Source: Bradyrhizobium sp. (GTDB taxonomy: Bacteria; Pseudomonadota; Alphaproteobacteria; Rhizobiales; Beijerinckiaceae). Taken from it: a DNA stretch of 46,461 nt. The notes beneath the pieces were generated by a model. It made no database searches. It was not told the origin of the DNA and worked only from the letters and a program-made list of their open reading frames with translations. Made by a program: the position numbers and the translations under genes. The DNA is taken from contig SSMV01000153.1 of the NCBI GenBank assembly GCA_004799435.1, positions 1 through 46,461 on the forward strand, written 5' to 3'. Below are positions 17,134-24,958 of the stretch, in pieces (the first letter of the stretch is position 1; every line of letters begins with the position of its first letter).

Positions 17134-17832
17134 TTAAGTTTCGTCGGATTCGCCGACCGGTCCCCACGCCTGTTCGAGCGCGGCCGAGGTCTCCAGCGGG
17201 TCCTCGTCGGCGCGGAGGTTGGCGTCGTCGTCAGGCTGCGGCACGCCGAAGCCCGGCGGCAGGCGCCCGTCGAACAGGCCAGCGCCCTGCAACTCGTCGA
17301 GGCCGGGCAGGTCGGCGATGGCGTCGAGCCCGAAATGACTGAGGAATTCGGCCGTGGTCCCATAGGTGATCGGACGGCCGGGCGATTTGCGCCGCCCGCG
17401 CATGCGCACCCAGCCGGCCTCCATCAGCACGTCGAGCGCGCCCTTGGACACCGCGACGCCGCGGATTTCCTCGATGTCGGCGCGGGTCACCGGCTGATGA
17501 TAGGCGACGATGGCCAGCGTCTCGATGGCGGCGCGCGACAATTTGCGCTTGTCGTGTTCCTCGCGCGACAGCAGCCAGGCGAGATCGGGGGCGGTGCGGA
17601 AGGCCCAGCGGCCGGCGATGCGCGCCAGATGGACGCCGCGCTCGGCGTAATGGCGCTGCAACTCGGCCATCACCGCGCCGACGTCGGCGCCTGGCGAAAG
17701 CCGCTCGGCGATCGCGGCTTCGTCGGTCGGCTCGGCGGCCGCGAAGACGATCGCCTCGGCGATGCGCAGATCCTCGGGGGCAATACGCGGCGGCGCTTCG
17801 GTCTCGAACAATTTGGCGACGTTTCCCATCAT
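17134..17832 (-). CDS. scpB: Segregation and condensation protein B
   Basis: The 232-residue protein has the two winged-helix domains of ScpB: AEAIVFAAAEPTDEAAIAERL at the start, and KLSRAAIETLAIVAYHQPVTRADIEEIRGV followed by GRRKSPGRPITYGTT in the second. It joins ScpA and SMC in the chromosome condensin that organises origins. ATG 17832 or 17829 (adjacent Met codons) are equally possible. An acidic tail of about 45 residues extends beyond the core. It starts 8 bases after the scpA stop, so the two form an operon. Confidence 0.92.
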   Translation of the reverse strand: MMGNVAKLFETEAPPRIAPEDLRIAEAIVFAAAEPTDEAAIAERLSPGADVGAVMAELQRHYAERGVHLARIAGRWAFRTAPDLAWLLSREEHDKRKLSRAAIETLAIVAYHQPVTRADIEEIRGVAVSKGALDVLMEAGWVRMRGRRKSPGRPITYGTTAEFLSHFGLDAIADLPGLDELQGAGLFDGRLPPGFGVPQPDDDANLRADEDPLETSAALEQAWGPVGESDET

Positions 17833-17840
17833 TGGCGTCT

Positions 17841-18638
17841 TTAGCTCGCTTGGCTGGCGGCGGCGATCGGGCGCATCCAGATCGGCGCGAAGGCGGCGTC
17901 CTGGCGCAGTTCGACCCTTCCTTCGCGCGCCAGCTCTAGCGAGGCGGAGAAGGAGGATGCGCGCGCCGTGCGGCGAAACTTCGGCTCGACGCCATATTCG
18001 ACGATCCAAGCGTCGAGCGCCGTCCAGTCGGAAATGGCGCCCATCATCCGCATCAACGCCTCGCGCGCTTCGGCGAGCGACCAGACGGCGCGCGGGGCGA
18101 AACGGACGCGGGCGCGCGCGTGTTTCTGGCTCTGGCGGGCATAGGCCGAGAGAAGATCATAGAGCGTCGCCTCGTAGACGGTCGTCGCCGCGACTTCGGT
18201 CGCCTCGGGTTCGCCGCGGGCGAAGACGTCGCGCCCGAGGCGAGGACGGGCGAACAGGACTTCGCCGGCGCGGCGGATCAATTCGAGCCGGCGCAGCCGT
18301 TGCGCCAGCGCGTCGGCCAGTTCTGCCGCTTCGCCGCTCTCGGCCTTGGTCGGGGCGGGCAGGAGCAGGCGCGATTTGAGATAGGCGAGCCAGGCGGCCA
18401 TCACCAGATAATCGGCGGCAAGTTCGAGCCTGAGCTTGCGCGCCGCCTCGACGAAAACGAGATATTGCTCGGCCAGCGCCAGCACCGAAATGCGCGAAAG
18501 ATCGACCTTCTGACGACGCGCCAGATCGAGGAGGAGGTCGAGCGGCCCCTCGTAACCGTCGAGATCGACGGTGAAGGCCGGCTCGCCTTCAGCGCGCTCG
18601 ACCTGGAAATCGTCTGTGATGGCGCCGACGCCTGCCAC
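17841..18638 (-). CDS. scpA: Segregation and condensation protein A (kleisin)
   Basis: The 265-residue protein has the ScpA kleisin N-terminus FTVDLDGYEGPLDLLLDLARRQKVDLSRISVLALAEQYL (described by parts: LDGYEGPLDLLL, then DLSRISV) and a C-terminal winged-helix region. It bridges the SMC heads together with ScpB. Translation begins at GTG 18638 with GAGGTG seven bases before it. In many relatives nagZ and a SPOR gene lie upstream; here a 532-base non-coding region precedes it instead. Confidence 0.91.
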   Translation of the reverse strand: MAGVGAITDDFQVERAEGEPAFTVDLDGYEGPLDLLLDLARRQKVDLSRISVLALAEQYLVFVEAARKLRLELAADYLVMAAWLAYLKSRLLLPAPTKAESGEAAELADALAQRLRRLELIRRAGEVLFARPRLGRDVFARGEPEATEVAATTVYEATLYDLLSAYARQSQKHARARVRFAPRAVWSLAEAREALMRMMGAISDWTALDAWIVEYGVEPKFRRTARASSFSASLELAREGRVELRQDAAFAPIWMRPIAAASQAS

Positions 18639-18919
18639 GAATCACCTCAACACGGTGGTTGGCGACATTGGCGCGCGCTTGTCGCACTCGCAAGCTTCGC
18701 ATTCGCCGGGTCCACAGGCCGGGCGCGACGCCTTAACCGTAACGCGCCGGACTTAACCAAGGATGTTTAGGTAAATAATTGGTTTCCCGGATGAAAACGA
18801 TCCAAACGATTGCTTTCGCGCGTCGTCGGCGTAGCGTCATTTCATCAGGGCATGGTCGCCCGCATCGAGATACCCCGCGGGGTGCTCGGGTCCGCCGCAT
18901 CTCCCGGGTCCGTGGGGTC

Positions 18920-18973
18920 GGCCGGCTCGGAAGCAGCAAGGAGTGGCCTCCTCATAGCTGCTTCCGGCCGGCC
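18920..18973 (+). other. Long hairpin, terminator-like on plus strand
   Basis: GGCCGGC (18920-18926) pairs with GCCGGCC (18967-18973), then after a bulge GGAAGCAGC (18929-18937) pairs with GCTGCTTCC (18957-18965). A small inner stem GGAG/CTCC closes on TGGC. About 21 base pairs form in total. A T-rich stretch follows on the plus strand. No known gene on the plus strand ends here. Confidence 0.6.
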
Positions 18974-19044
18974 TCCTTATTTTCAAGAAATCGCTGCAAA
19001 CCTGACCCTCAGCCGCTCTTGTGCGGGCGAGGCCCCAGCCGCGG

Positions 19045-19150
19045 CCCTCATCCTGAGCCGCCCTCGCGAATGCGAGGGCGAGTCGAAGGATGTCAGGGCC
19101 CCGAGCGTCCTTCGAGACGCCCGCTTCGCGGGCTCCTCAGGACGAGGGCG
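19045..19150. repeat. REP-like inverted pair downstream of lexA
   Basis: A unit of the form GTCCTTCGAGACGC, hairpin, GCTCCTCAGGACGAGG lies at 19105-19150, and a related unit in the opposite orientation at 19045-19093. Each has its own internal hairpin. A second such pair occurs at 29192-29316. This type of palindromic unit is common between genes of Rhizobiales. Confidence 0.75.
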
Positions 19151-19170
19151 CAAGGACGAGGGGCGCAGTC

Positions 19171-19869
19171 TCAATAGCGGCGCAGCAGGCTGATCATCCG
19201 GCCCTGGATGCGCACCCGGTCGGGGCCGAAAATTCGCGTCTCATAGGCCGGATTGGCCGCCTCCAGGGCGATCGAAGCGCCGCGCTTGCGCAGCCTCTTT
19301 AGCGTCGCCTCCTCGTCGTCGATCAGCGCCACCACGATGTCGCCGGTCTCGGCGGTGTCCTGTTTGCGGATGATGACGGTGTCGTTTTCGAGAATGCCGG
19401 CTTCGATCATCGAGTCGCCGCGCACTTCGAGCGCGAAATGCTCGCCCGCGCCGAGGAAGTCGGGCGGCATGGCGATCGTCTCGGTGCGCGTCTGGATCGC
19501 TTCGATCGGCGTGCCCGCTGCAATGCGGCCCATCATCGGGATCATGGCGATCAGCGGCGGCGCCTCGACGCCACTGCGCGGCCTGACCTTGCCGAGATTG
19601 CCGGCGATGACGCTCGGCGAGAATTTCTGCGCGCGCGGCGCGCCCACCGTCGCCGATTCCGGCAGCCGCAGCACTTCGATGGCGCGGGCGCGATTGGCGA
19701 GACGGCGAATGAAGCCGCGCTCCTCCAGCGCCATGATGAGGCGATGAATGCCCGACTTGGAGCGCAAGTCGAGCGCGTCCTTCATCTCGTCGAAAGAGGG
19801 CGGAACCCCGTCGGACTGCAGGCGCTCGTGGATGAAGCGCAGCAGCTCGCTTTGCTTTTTTGTCAGCAT
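19171..19869 (-). CDS. lexA: SOS repressor LexA
   Basis: The 232-residue protein has an N-terminal winged helix-turn-helix (about 27-48), self-cleavage site Ala118-Gly119 in GRIAAGTP, catalytic Ser153 in GDSMIEAGI and Lys191 in ATLKRL. RecA filaments trigger its autoproteolysis, inducing DNA-repair genes. ATG 19869 gives the family start [10 protein letters not shown] and follows AGAGGAG at good spacing; a longer in-frame start at 19890 is less likely. A GTTC-N7-GTTC box at 19963-19977 indicates autoregulation. In many Rhizobiales lexA lies near moaC-moeA and the trp genes; here it is about 24 kb from trpC. Confidence 0.95.
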   Translation of the reverse strand: MLTKKQSELLRFIHERLQSDGVPPSFDEMKDALDLRSKSGIHRLIMALEERGFIRRLANRARAIEVLRLPESATVGAPRAQKFSPSVIAGNLGKVRPRSGVEAPPLIAMIPMMGRIAAGTPIEAIQTRTETIAMPPDFLGAGEHFALEVRGDSMIEAGILENDTVIIRKQDTAETGDIVVALIDDEEATLKRLRKRGASIALEAANPAYETRIFGPDRVRIQGRMISLLRRY

Positions 19870-19946
19870 GTCAGGCTCCTCTTGACCCACGAATCACGAT
19901 CGCAACGGGCGAAGCGGAGAATCGCGGTCAGGCGTAAACAAATCGC

Positions 19947-19977
19947 GAACAGACCTGTATCTGTTCGCGCTGTGTTC
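19947..19977. promoter_or_regulatory. SOS box of lexA, with overlapping palindrome
   Basis: GTTC (19963-19966), seven bases, GTTC (19974-19977) is the exact alphaproteobacterial LexA operator. The first GTTC is also the right half of a palindrome, GAACAGA-N6-TCTGTTC (19947-19966), so three half-sites are packed together about 80-110 bases before the lexA start. Confidence 0.85.
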
Positions 19978-20062
19978 CGCAAGAGGAGGGAGTCGGCGTT
20001 GTCCCAGCCAAAGCGGCGCCGGCGACGACTAAGCGCAGTCGCGCCAGCGACACGCGGCCGCC

Positions 20063-20629
20063 CTAGCGGCGTTTTGCCCGGCAATCGGCGGCGATGCGCC
20101 AGCTCTTGGGGTCGGCGGCCAGCGCGAGGGCGAAGGCGCGCTGGGCGGCCAGCGGGCCGCTGAGCGTGTCGGAGAATTGCAGATGCGCGAGCTTTGCGCC
20201 GTTCCTGGCGGCAAGCGTGTCCGCGCTGGCTGGCGTCGGCGCCGGCGCGTAGAGGCGAAAGGAAGCGCCGTCGGCGGCGGGCGCCGCGAGATAGAGGTCT
20301 TCGCCCGGGTCCTCTTCGTGCGCGAGGGCGACGAGATAGAGCCCTTGGCTGACGCGGTGCAATGTCACGGGCTCGGCGTCGGAATTGTCAGGGGCGAGGA
20401 AGACGTATTGCGTGCGCCGGTTGGCGCTGAGGCGCACGAGCCGGGCAGGCTCGATGCGCGCAACGCCCTGCGCGTCGACGCTCCTGCAGGCATAGTCGCC
20501 CGGCTTTGCGGCGATGCGATCGCCGCCGTCGAGCGGGAATGGCTCGTTCTGCGTCGATAGGCAGCCGGCGAGCGCAAGGGCGGCCAGAGCGACAAAGAGG
20601 GCGAGAGAGGTCTTGGCGATCAAAATCAT
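20063..20629 (-). CDS. Hypothetical lipoprotein
   Basis: The 188-residue protein has a hydrophobic N-terminus ending in lipobox LAGC (Cys about 23), so it is probably anchored in the outer membrane. The mature part contains a GDYACRSVD segment and a beta-rich central domain with YVFLAPDNSD and GLYLVALAHEED. I do not recognise a family. ATG 20629 was chosen because it places the signal directly at the start. It lies between lexA and xth on the same strand but more than 100 bases from each, so it is likely a separate unit. Confidence 0.75.
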   Translation of the reverse strand: MILIAKTSLALFVALAALALAGCLSTQNEPFPLDGGDRIAAKPGDYACRSVDAQGVARIEPARLVRLSANRRTQYVFLAPDNSDAEPVTLHRVSQGLYLVALAHEEDPGEDLYLAAPAADGASFRLYAPAPTPASADTLAARNGAKLAHLQFSDTLSGPLAAQRAFALALAADPKSWRIAADCRAKRR

Positions 20630-20748
20630 TGCGATCTGAGGTTTTGGGCCACGTCGGGAGTCATCGGGTCGTCGCGCCACACGGATTGTCAAGCCGCCGC
20701 AGGTTCGAGCGCAGCGACGAAGGGATCGCTTCGCGCCTGACGCCGCCT

Positions 20749-21531
20749 TCACGCCTCGCGCAGCGCCGCCCTTATCGGCACGTGGTCGGAGGCCTTTTCC
20801 CGGCCGCGCATCGCTTTGTCGATGGCGACCGTCTCCAGCCGGTCGGCTGCCTCGGGCGAGAGCAGGACGTGATCGATGCGGATGCCGTCGTTGCGCTGCC
20901 AGCCGCCGGCTTGATAGTCCCAGAACGTGTAGAGGCCCGCTTCGTCGCTGACCGCGCGCAGCGCGTCGGTGAAGCCAAGCGCGCAGAGCTCGCGGAATCT
21001 GGCGCGCGTCTGGGGCAGAAACAGCGCGTCCTTCACCCAGTTCTCGGGATGGGCGGCGTCGCGCGGCTCGGGGATGACGTTGAAATCGCCGACGAGCGCA
21101 AGCGGCTCCTCCAGCGCCAGCAGCCCGCGGGCGTGGCGGATCAGCCGGCCCATGAAGGCGAGCTTGTAATCATATTTCTCGCCGGGCGTCGGATTGCCAT
21201 TGGGCAGATAGATGCAGGCGAGCCGCAGTGCGCTGGCGCCCATCGGGATCACCGCTTCGATATAGCGCGACTGCACGTCGCTCTCGTCGCCCGGCAATCC
21301 GCGCTCGACCTCGAAAGGGCGCTTGGCGAGAATGGCGACGCCATTAAAGCCCTTCTGTCCGTGGGTCGCGACATTGTAGCCGAGGTCTTCGATCTCGGCG
21401 CGCGGAAAGGCCTCGTCGACGCATTTGATCTCTTGCAGGCAGAGCGCGTCGGGGCTCTCCTGCCTGAGATAATCAAGCAGATGCGGCAGGCGCTGGCGCA
21501 CCGAATTGACGTTCCAGGTGGCGATGATCAG
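20749..21531 (-). CDS. xth: Exodeoxyribonuclease III (AP endonuclease), CTG start
   Basis: The 260-residue protein matches ExoIII/Xth of the EEP superfamily: IIATWNVNSVRQRL, CLQEIK (Mg-binding Glu), FNGVAIL, YIEAVIP, LVGDFNVIPEPRD, and the catalytic DGIRIDHVLLSP and ASDHVPI. It removes abasic sites and 3'-blocked ends in DNA repair. The start is odd. Upstream of the essential Asn in ATWNVN there is no ATG, GTG or TTG before an in-frame TAA at 21549-21547. The only candidate is CTG at 21531, which lies 8 bases after GGAG and gives the normal family N-terminus. The GTG at 21501 would remove the active-site Asn. Confidence 0.9.
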   Translation of the reverse strand: MIIATWNVNSVRQRLPHLLDYLRQESPDALCLQEIKCVDEAFPRAEIEDLGYNVATHGQKGFNGVAILAKRPFEVERGLPGDESDVQSRYIEAVIPMGASALRLACIYLPNGNPTPGEKYDYKLAFMGRLIRHARGLLALEEPLALVGDFNVIPEPRDAAHPENWVKDALFLPQTRARFRELCALGFTDALRAVSDEAGLYTFWDYQAGGWQRNDGIRIDHVLLSPEAADRLETVAIDKAMRGREKASDHVPIRAALREA

Positions 21532-21547
21532 GGCTGGGGCTCCGCGT

Positions 21548-21562
21548 TACGCATAATGCGTA
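21548..21562. repeat. Perfect odd palindrome upstream of xth
   Basis: TACGCAT, one base, ATGCGTA lies 17-31 bases before the xth CTG codon. On the transcript a second, outer pairing (CTGGGCT with AGCCCCAG) would bracket it and enclose the GGAG ribosome site. It could be an operator or a translation-control hairpin. Confidence 0.6.
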
Positions 21563-21582
21563 GCCCAGAAACGCGCCTGCGC

Positions 21583-22449
21583 TCAATCCCAGCGCCGATG
21601 CGCCCACATCCATTGTTCGGGCGCCTGGCGCACGAATGCCTCAAAACGCGCCTGCAGCGCGGCGGTCGCCGCCAGCACATCGGCGTCGCGATCGCCGCTT
21701 GTCGGCACAGCGACCGGCTCGATGCTCATCACGAAATGCGCGCCCTTCGTGCGCGTCACGCATACGGCGTAGAGCGGCATGCCGGTCATGCGCGCGAGCG
21801 CGGCGGGAAAGGGGTTGGAGCGGGCAGGGCGGCCGAAAAAGGGAACCTGGATGCCGCGCCCCTCGCGCAGATCAGCGACGAAAGCGGCATAGCCGCCGGA
21901 TTTGACCAGCTTGACCAGGGCGCGCGAAGTCGCCGGGGATTTGTCGAAAAGACCGCCCGGATAGGCCGAGCGGCGCTGCTCGTAAGTCCAGCGATTGACC
22001 AGCGGATTGGTCAGCTTCTGATAGACGCCGGCGAGCGGCAGACCGAAGTGCAGGGCCGCTTGCGAGGCGAGCTCCCAATTGCCGAGATGCAGCGTGCAGA
22101 CGATGAAGGGCGGCCCTTTGGCGACCGCTTCGAACTTGTCCAAGGGTTCGAGCGTGACGCGCTGCTCGGCCATGATCTGCTTCATATGGACGAATTCGGC
22201 GAAGGTGCGCCCGAGATTGTCCCACATCGCCAGCGCGACGCGTTGGCGCTCCGCGAGGCTCATGTCCGGGAAGGCGAGCGCGAGATTGTCGAGCGCCCGC
22301 CGGTGACGGCTGAGGCGCGGCGCGATCAGGCGCCACAGGCGGCCGGAGAGGGACGAGGCCACCTCAAGCGGCAGCGCCGCGGCCAACGCCGCGACGAGGC
22401 GGAACACGCCATATTCAATGCGGATTTTCGCCCGCTCCAGAAGCCCCAT
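21583..22449 (-). CDS. LpxL/HtrB-family lipid A acyltransferase
   Basis: The 288-residue inner-membrane protein has an N-terminal hydrophobic segment (about 14-30), the catalytic HX4E motif in TLHLGNWE (His121, Glu126), the YQKLTNPLVNRW region, DLREGRGIQVPFFGR, and the C-terminal QWMWAHRRW. These are standard for late acyltransferases that add secondary fatty acids to Kdo2-lipid IVA. Whether it uses laurate, myristate or a very-long-chain substrate cannot be told. It is 51 bases upstream of xth on the same strand and divergent from the periplasmic cyclophilin. Confidence 0.9.
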   Translation of the reverse strand: MGLLERAKIRIEYGVFRLVAALAAALPLEVASSLSGRLWRLIAPRLSRHRRALDNLALAFPDMSLAERQRVALAMWDNLGRTFAEFVHMKQIMAEQRVTLEPLDKFEAVAKGPPFIVCTLHLGNWELASQAALHFGLPLAGVYQKLTNPLVNRWTYEQRRSAYPGGLFDKSPATSRALVKLVKSGGYAAFVADLREGRGIQVPFFGRPARSNPFPAALARMTGMPLYAVCVTRTKGAHFVMSIEPVAVPTSGDRDADVLAATAALQARFEAFVRQAPEQWMWAHRRWD

Positions 22450-22562
22450 GGGTCCGGCATTCCCCTCGACCCAGATTTGGGCCGGGCGCCTATTCGCGCG
22501 GGGTGGGGCGAGCCGTCAAGAGCGCGGCGCCAGGAGCGGGGCTTCCAGAGCGGCTCTGGCGC

Positions 22563-22590
22563 TTGCCTTGCCCCATTCGCATGCTATCAA
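22563..22590 (+). promoter_or_regulatory. Putative promoter of the periplasmic cyclophilin gene
   Basis: TTGCCT (22563-22568), 16 bases, TATCAA (22585-22590). It lies about 40 bases before the ATG at 22632. A hairpin CCAGAG-CGG-CTCTGG is just upstream at 22545-22559. The match is moderate. Confidence 0.4.
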
Positions 22591-22631
22591 GCCGCGCCGC
22601 GGCGAACCGCCGCCCCTTGCCAGAGGCCAGT

Positions 22632-23267
22632 ATGTCGCATTTCAGCCGTCGCGTTTTTCTCGCCGTCTCGATGGCCGCGGTCGCTTTCCCGGCCTTCGCC
22701 GACGACGACGAAAACACGCTGATCCTGAACACTAAACACGGCAAGGTGGTCATCCGCCTGTGGCCCAAACTCGCGCCCAAGACGGTCGCCCAGGTCAAGA
22801 AACTGGCAAAGCGGAAGTTCTATGACGGGCTAACCTTCCACCGCGTCATTCCCGGCTTCATGGCGCAGACCGGCGATCCCAAGGGCGACGGCTCGGGCGG
22901 CTCGGACCTGCCCGATATCCCGGCCGAGTTCAACGCCAAGCCTTTCACCCGCGGCACGGTCGGCATGGCGCGCTCGAGCGAGCCCAATTCGGCCAATTCG
23001 CAATTCTTCATCTGCCTCGGCGACGCCGATTTCCTCGATGGCAAATACACCGCCTTCGGCGAAGTCGTCACCGGCATGGATGTCGTCGATCAGATCAAGG
23101 CCGGCTCGCAGGATAATGACGGCGCGGTCGACCATCCCGACAAGATCATAACGCTGCGTCTCGCCAGCGCCGACAAGCCCAAAGCCAAAGCGATGGACGC
23201 GCCCGACGCCCCCGCGCCCGACGCGGCGGCCCCCGCTCCGGCGGCGACGCCGAGCGGCCAGGACTGA
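22632..23267 (+). CDS. Exported peptidyl-prolyl cis-trans isomerase (cyclophilin)
   Basis: The 211-residue protein has an RR-containing signal peptide (residues 1-24, FSRRVFLAVSMAAVAFPAFA) followed by a cyclophilin domain: FYDGLTFHRVIPGFMAQTGDP, NSANSQFFI and KYTAFGEVVTGMDVVD. The tail after residue 185 is Ala/Pro/Lys-rich and low in complexity. It should assist folding of envelope proteins in the periplasm. It is followed by a cytoplasmic paralogue after 79 bases, then queA-tgt; the order is common in Rhizobiales. ATG 22632 places the signal at the start. Confidence 0.93.
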   Translation: MSHFSRRVFLAVSMAAVAFPAFADDDENTLILNTKHGKVVIRLWPKLAPKTVAQVKKLAKRKFYDGLTFHRVIPGFMAQTGDPKGDGSGGSDLPDIPAEFNAKPFTRGTVGMARSSEPNSANSQFFICLGDADFLDGKYTAFGEVVTGMDVVDQIKAGSQDNDGAVDHPDKIITLRLASADKPKAKAMDAPDAPAPDAAAPAPAATPSGQD

Positions 23268-23346
23268 TACGATTTGACTGACGCCATTTGACGGGCGCGC
23301 ATTCGCGCAAACCATCGGCAATCTTCAAGCGCAGAGGAGCGCGACA

Positions 23347-23802
23347 TTGAGCAATTCTGAAAACACCCTGACGCTCGAGACCACCAAAGGCCCGGTGGTG
23401 ATCGAGATGCTGCCCGAACTCGCGCCCGGCCATGTCGCGCATATCAAGCGTCTGGTCGGCGAAGGCTTCTATGACGGGATCGTCTTTCACCGCGTCATCG
23501 ACGGCTTCATGGCCCAGACCGGCTGCCCCAAGGGCACCGGCACGGGGGGCTCGAAATATCCCGATCTGAAGGCCGAGTTCAACGACGCGCCGCATGAGCG
23601 CGGCACCGTCTCCATGGCCCGCGCCCAAAGCCCCGACTCGGCCAATTCGCAATTCTTCATCTGCTTCGACGACGCGAGCTTCCTCGACCACAAATATACC
23701 GTGTGGGGCAAGGTCGTGTCGGGCATGGAGAATGTCGACAAGATCAAGCGCGGCGAGCCGGTGCGCGATCCCGACAAGATCGTCAAGGCGACGCTGGGCT
23801 AA
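23347..23802 (+). CDS. ppiB: Cytoplasmic peptidyl-prolyl cis-trans isomerase B (cyclophilin)
   Basis: The 151-residue single-domain cyclophilin has FYDGIVFHRVIDGFMAQTGCP, the loop GTVSMARA, NSANSQFFICF and KYTVWGKVV, all contributing to the proline-binding active site. It has no signal peptide, so it acts in the cytoplasm. Translation begins at TTG 23347, preceded by AGAGGAG at 6 bases; no ATG is available before the conserved first strand. It differs from its exported neighbour by lacking a signal and tail, suggesting tandem duplication with re-targeting. Confidence 0.92.
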   Translation: MSNSENTLTLETTKGPVVIEMLPELAPGHVAHIKRLVGEGFYDGIVFHRVIDGFMAQTGCPKGTGTGGSKYPDLKAEFNDAPHERGTVSMARAQSPDSANSQFFICFDDASFLDHKYTVWGKVVSGMENVDKIKRGEPVRDPDKIVKATLG

Positions 23803-23860
23803 GGCGCGCCAACGCGGGGCGTAGCGGCGTTTCTCCCGCGCGTCGCGGGAGACAGGTTGA

Positions 23861-24958
23861 ATGCGCGTCGATCTCTTCGATTTCGATCTGCCGCCCGAGC
23901 GCATCGCGCTGGCGCCGGTGTCGCCGCGCGACGCCGCGCGGTTGCTCGTCGTCGCGCCAGACGGCGGGTTGACGGACGCGCATGTCTTCGATCTGCCGAG
24001 CCTGCTCCGCCCCGGCGACGCGCTGATCGTCAATGACACGCGCGTCATCGCGGCGCGGCTGGAGGGGATCCGCGCGCGCGGCGCAGCGGTCGCGGCGATC
24101 GAGGCGACGCTGATCAAACGCATCGACGCCAGCCGTTGGCGGGCGCTGGTGCGCCCGGCAAAGAAACTCGAAGTTGGCGAGCGCATCCGCTTTGGCGAGA
24201 GCGGCGAGAGCCGGGCCTGTCTGCTCGGCGCGCTCGACGCCACGGTCGAGGCGAAGGGCGAGGCCGGCGAGGCGACGCTGGCTTTCGACTTTTCCGGCGC
24301 CGTGCTCGACGAGGCGATCGAGGCGATCGGCGCGCCGCCTTTGCCGCCCTATATCGCCGCCCGCCGGCCGATTTCAGCCGCCGACCGGGCCGATTATCAG
24401 ACCATATTCGCGCGCGAAGAGGGCGCCGTCGCCGCGCCCACCGCCGGCCTGCATTTCACGCCAGAATTGATCGCGCGAGTCGAGGCGGCCGGCGCCAAGC
24501 TCTTTCGCCTGACGCTGCATGTCGGCGCCGGAACCTTTCTGCCGGTCAAATCCGACGACACGAACGCGCACGCGATGCATTCCGAGTGGGGCCGGATCGA
24601 CGCGGCGACCGCCGCCGCACTCAACGACATCCGCGCCCGTGGCGGACGCCTGATCGCGGTCGGCACGACCTCGGCGCGCCTGCTGGAAAGCGCGGCGGGC
24701 GAAGACGGGCGGCTCGGCCCCTTCGAGGGCGAAACGGCGATTTTCATCACGCCCGGCTATCGTTTCCGCGCGGTCGATGCGCTCCTGACCAATTTCCATC
24801 TGCCGCGCTCAACCCTTTTCATGCTGGTCTCGGCCTTCAGCGGCCTCACAGCCGTGAAACGCGCCTACGCCCATGCGATTGAAGCCGGCTATCGCTTCTA
24901 TTCCTATGGCGACGCCTGCCTGCTTTATCGCGCCGCGGTCCAGGACAGTCCGCCATGA
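23861..24958 (+). CDS. queA: S-adenosylmethionine:tRNA ribosyltransferase-isomerase
   Basis: The 365-residue enzyme builds epoxyqueuosine from preQ1-modified tRNA using the ribosyl part of SAM. Family landmarks are [13 protein letters not shown] at the start, [13 protein letters not shown], the PPLPPYI segment, [26 protein letters not shown] and [20 protein letters not shown]. All are present in order and the length is normal. It overlaps tgt by 4 bases (ATGA), so the two queuosine genes are coupled. Confidence 0.97.
   Translation: MRVDLFDFDLPPERIALAPVSPRDAARLLVVAPDGGLTDAHVFDLPSLLRPGDALIVNDTRVIAARLEGIRARGAAVAAIEATLIKRIDASRWRALVRPAKKLEVGERIRFGESGESRACLLGALDATVEAKGEAGEATLAFDFSGAVLDEAIEAIGAPPLPPYIAARRPISAADRADYQTIFAREEGAVAAPTAGLHFTPELIARVEAAGAKLFRLTLHVGAGTFLPVKSDDTNAHAMHSEWGRIDAATAAALNDIRARGGRLIAVGTTSARLLESAAGEDGRLGPFEGETAIFITPGYRFRAVDALLTNFHLPRSTLFMLVSAFSGLTAVKRAYAHAIEAGYRFYSYGDACLLYRAAVQDSPP

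Larger units (their letters stand above)
18639..19170. other. 532-base non-coding region between lexA and scpA
   Basis: I find no convincing gene here on either strand. It holds TTAACC elements near 18733-18758, an AT-rich patch GTAAATAATTGG near 18770 that could be a -10 region, several GC-rich palindromes (CCCCGCGGGG near 18882), a long hairpin at 18920-18973 and a REP-like pair at 19045-19150. The 18780-18985 part is structured enough to be a non-coding RNA on the plus strand, but promoter support is weak. Confidence 0.4.

Noticed and set aside
18889-18985. SRP (4.5S) RNA, because of GGAAGCAGC
   Set aside because: The conserved tetraloop context of bacterial SRP RNA (GGTCCGGAAGGAAGCAGC) is absent, and GGAAGCAGC here is one arm of a simple long hairpin.
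18779-19177. Plus-strand gene in the lexA-scpA gap beginning at ATG 18791
   Set aside because: The product is Arg/Pro-rich, crosses the long hairpin and the REP pair, and has no ribosome site or homology features.
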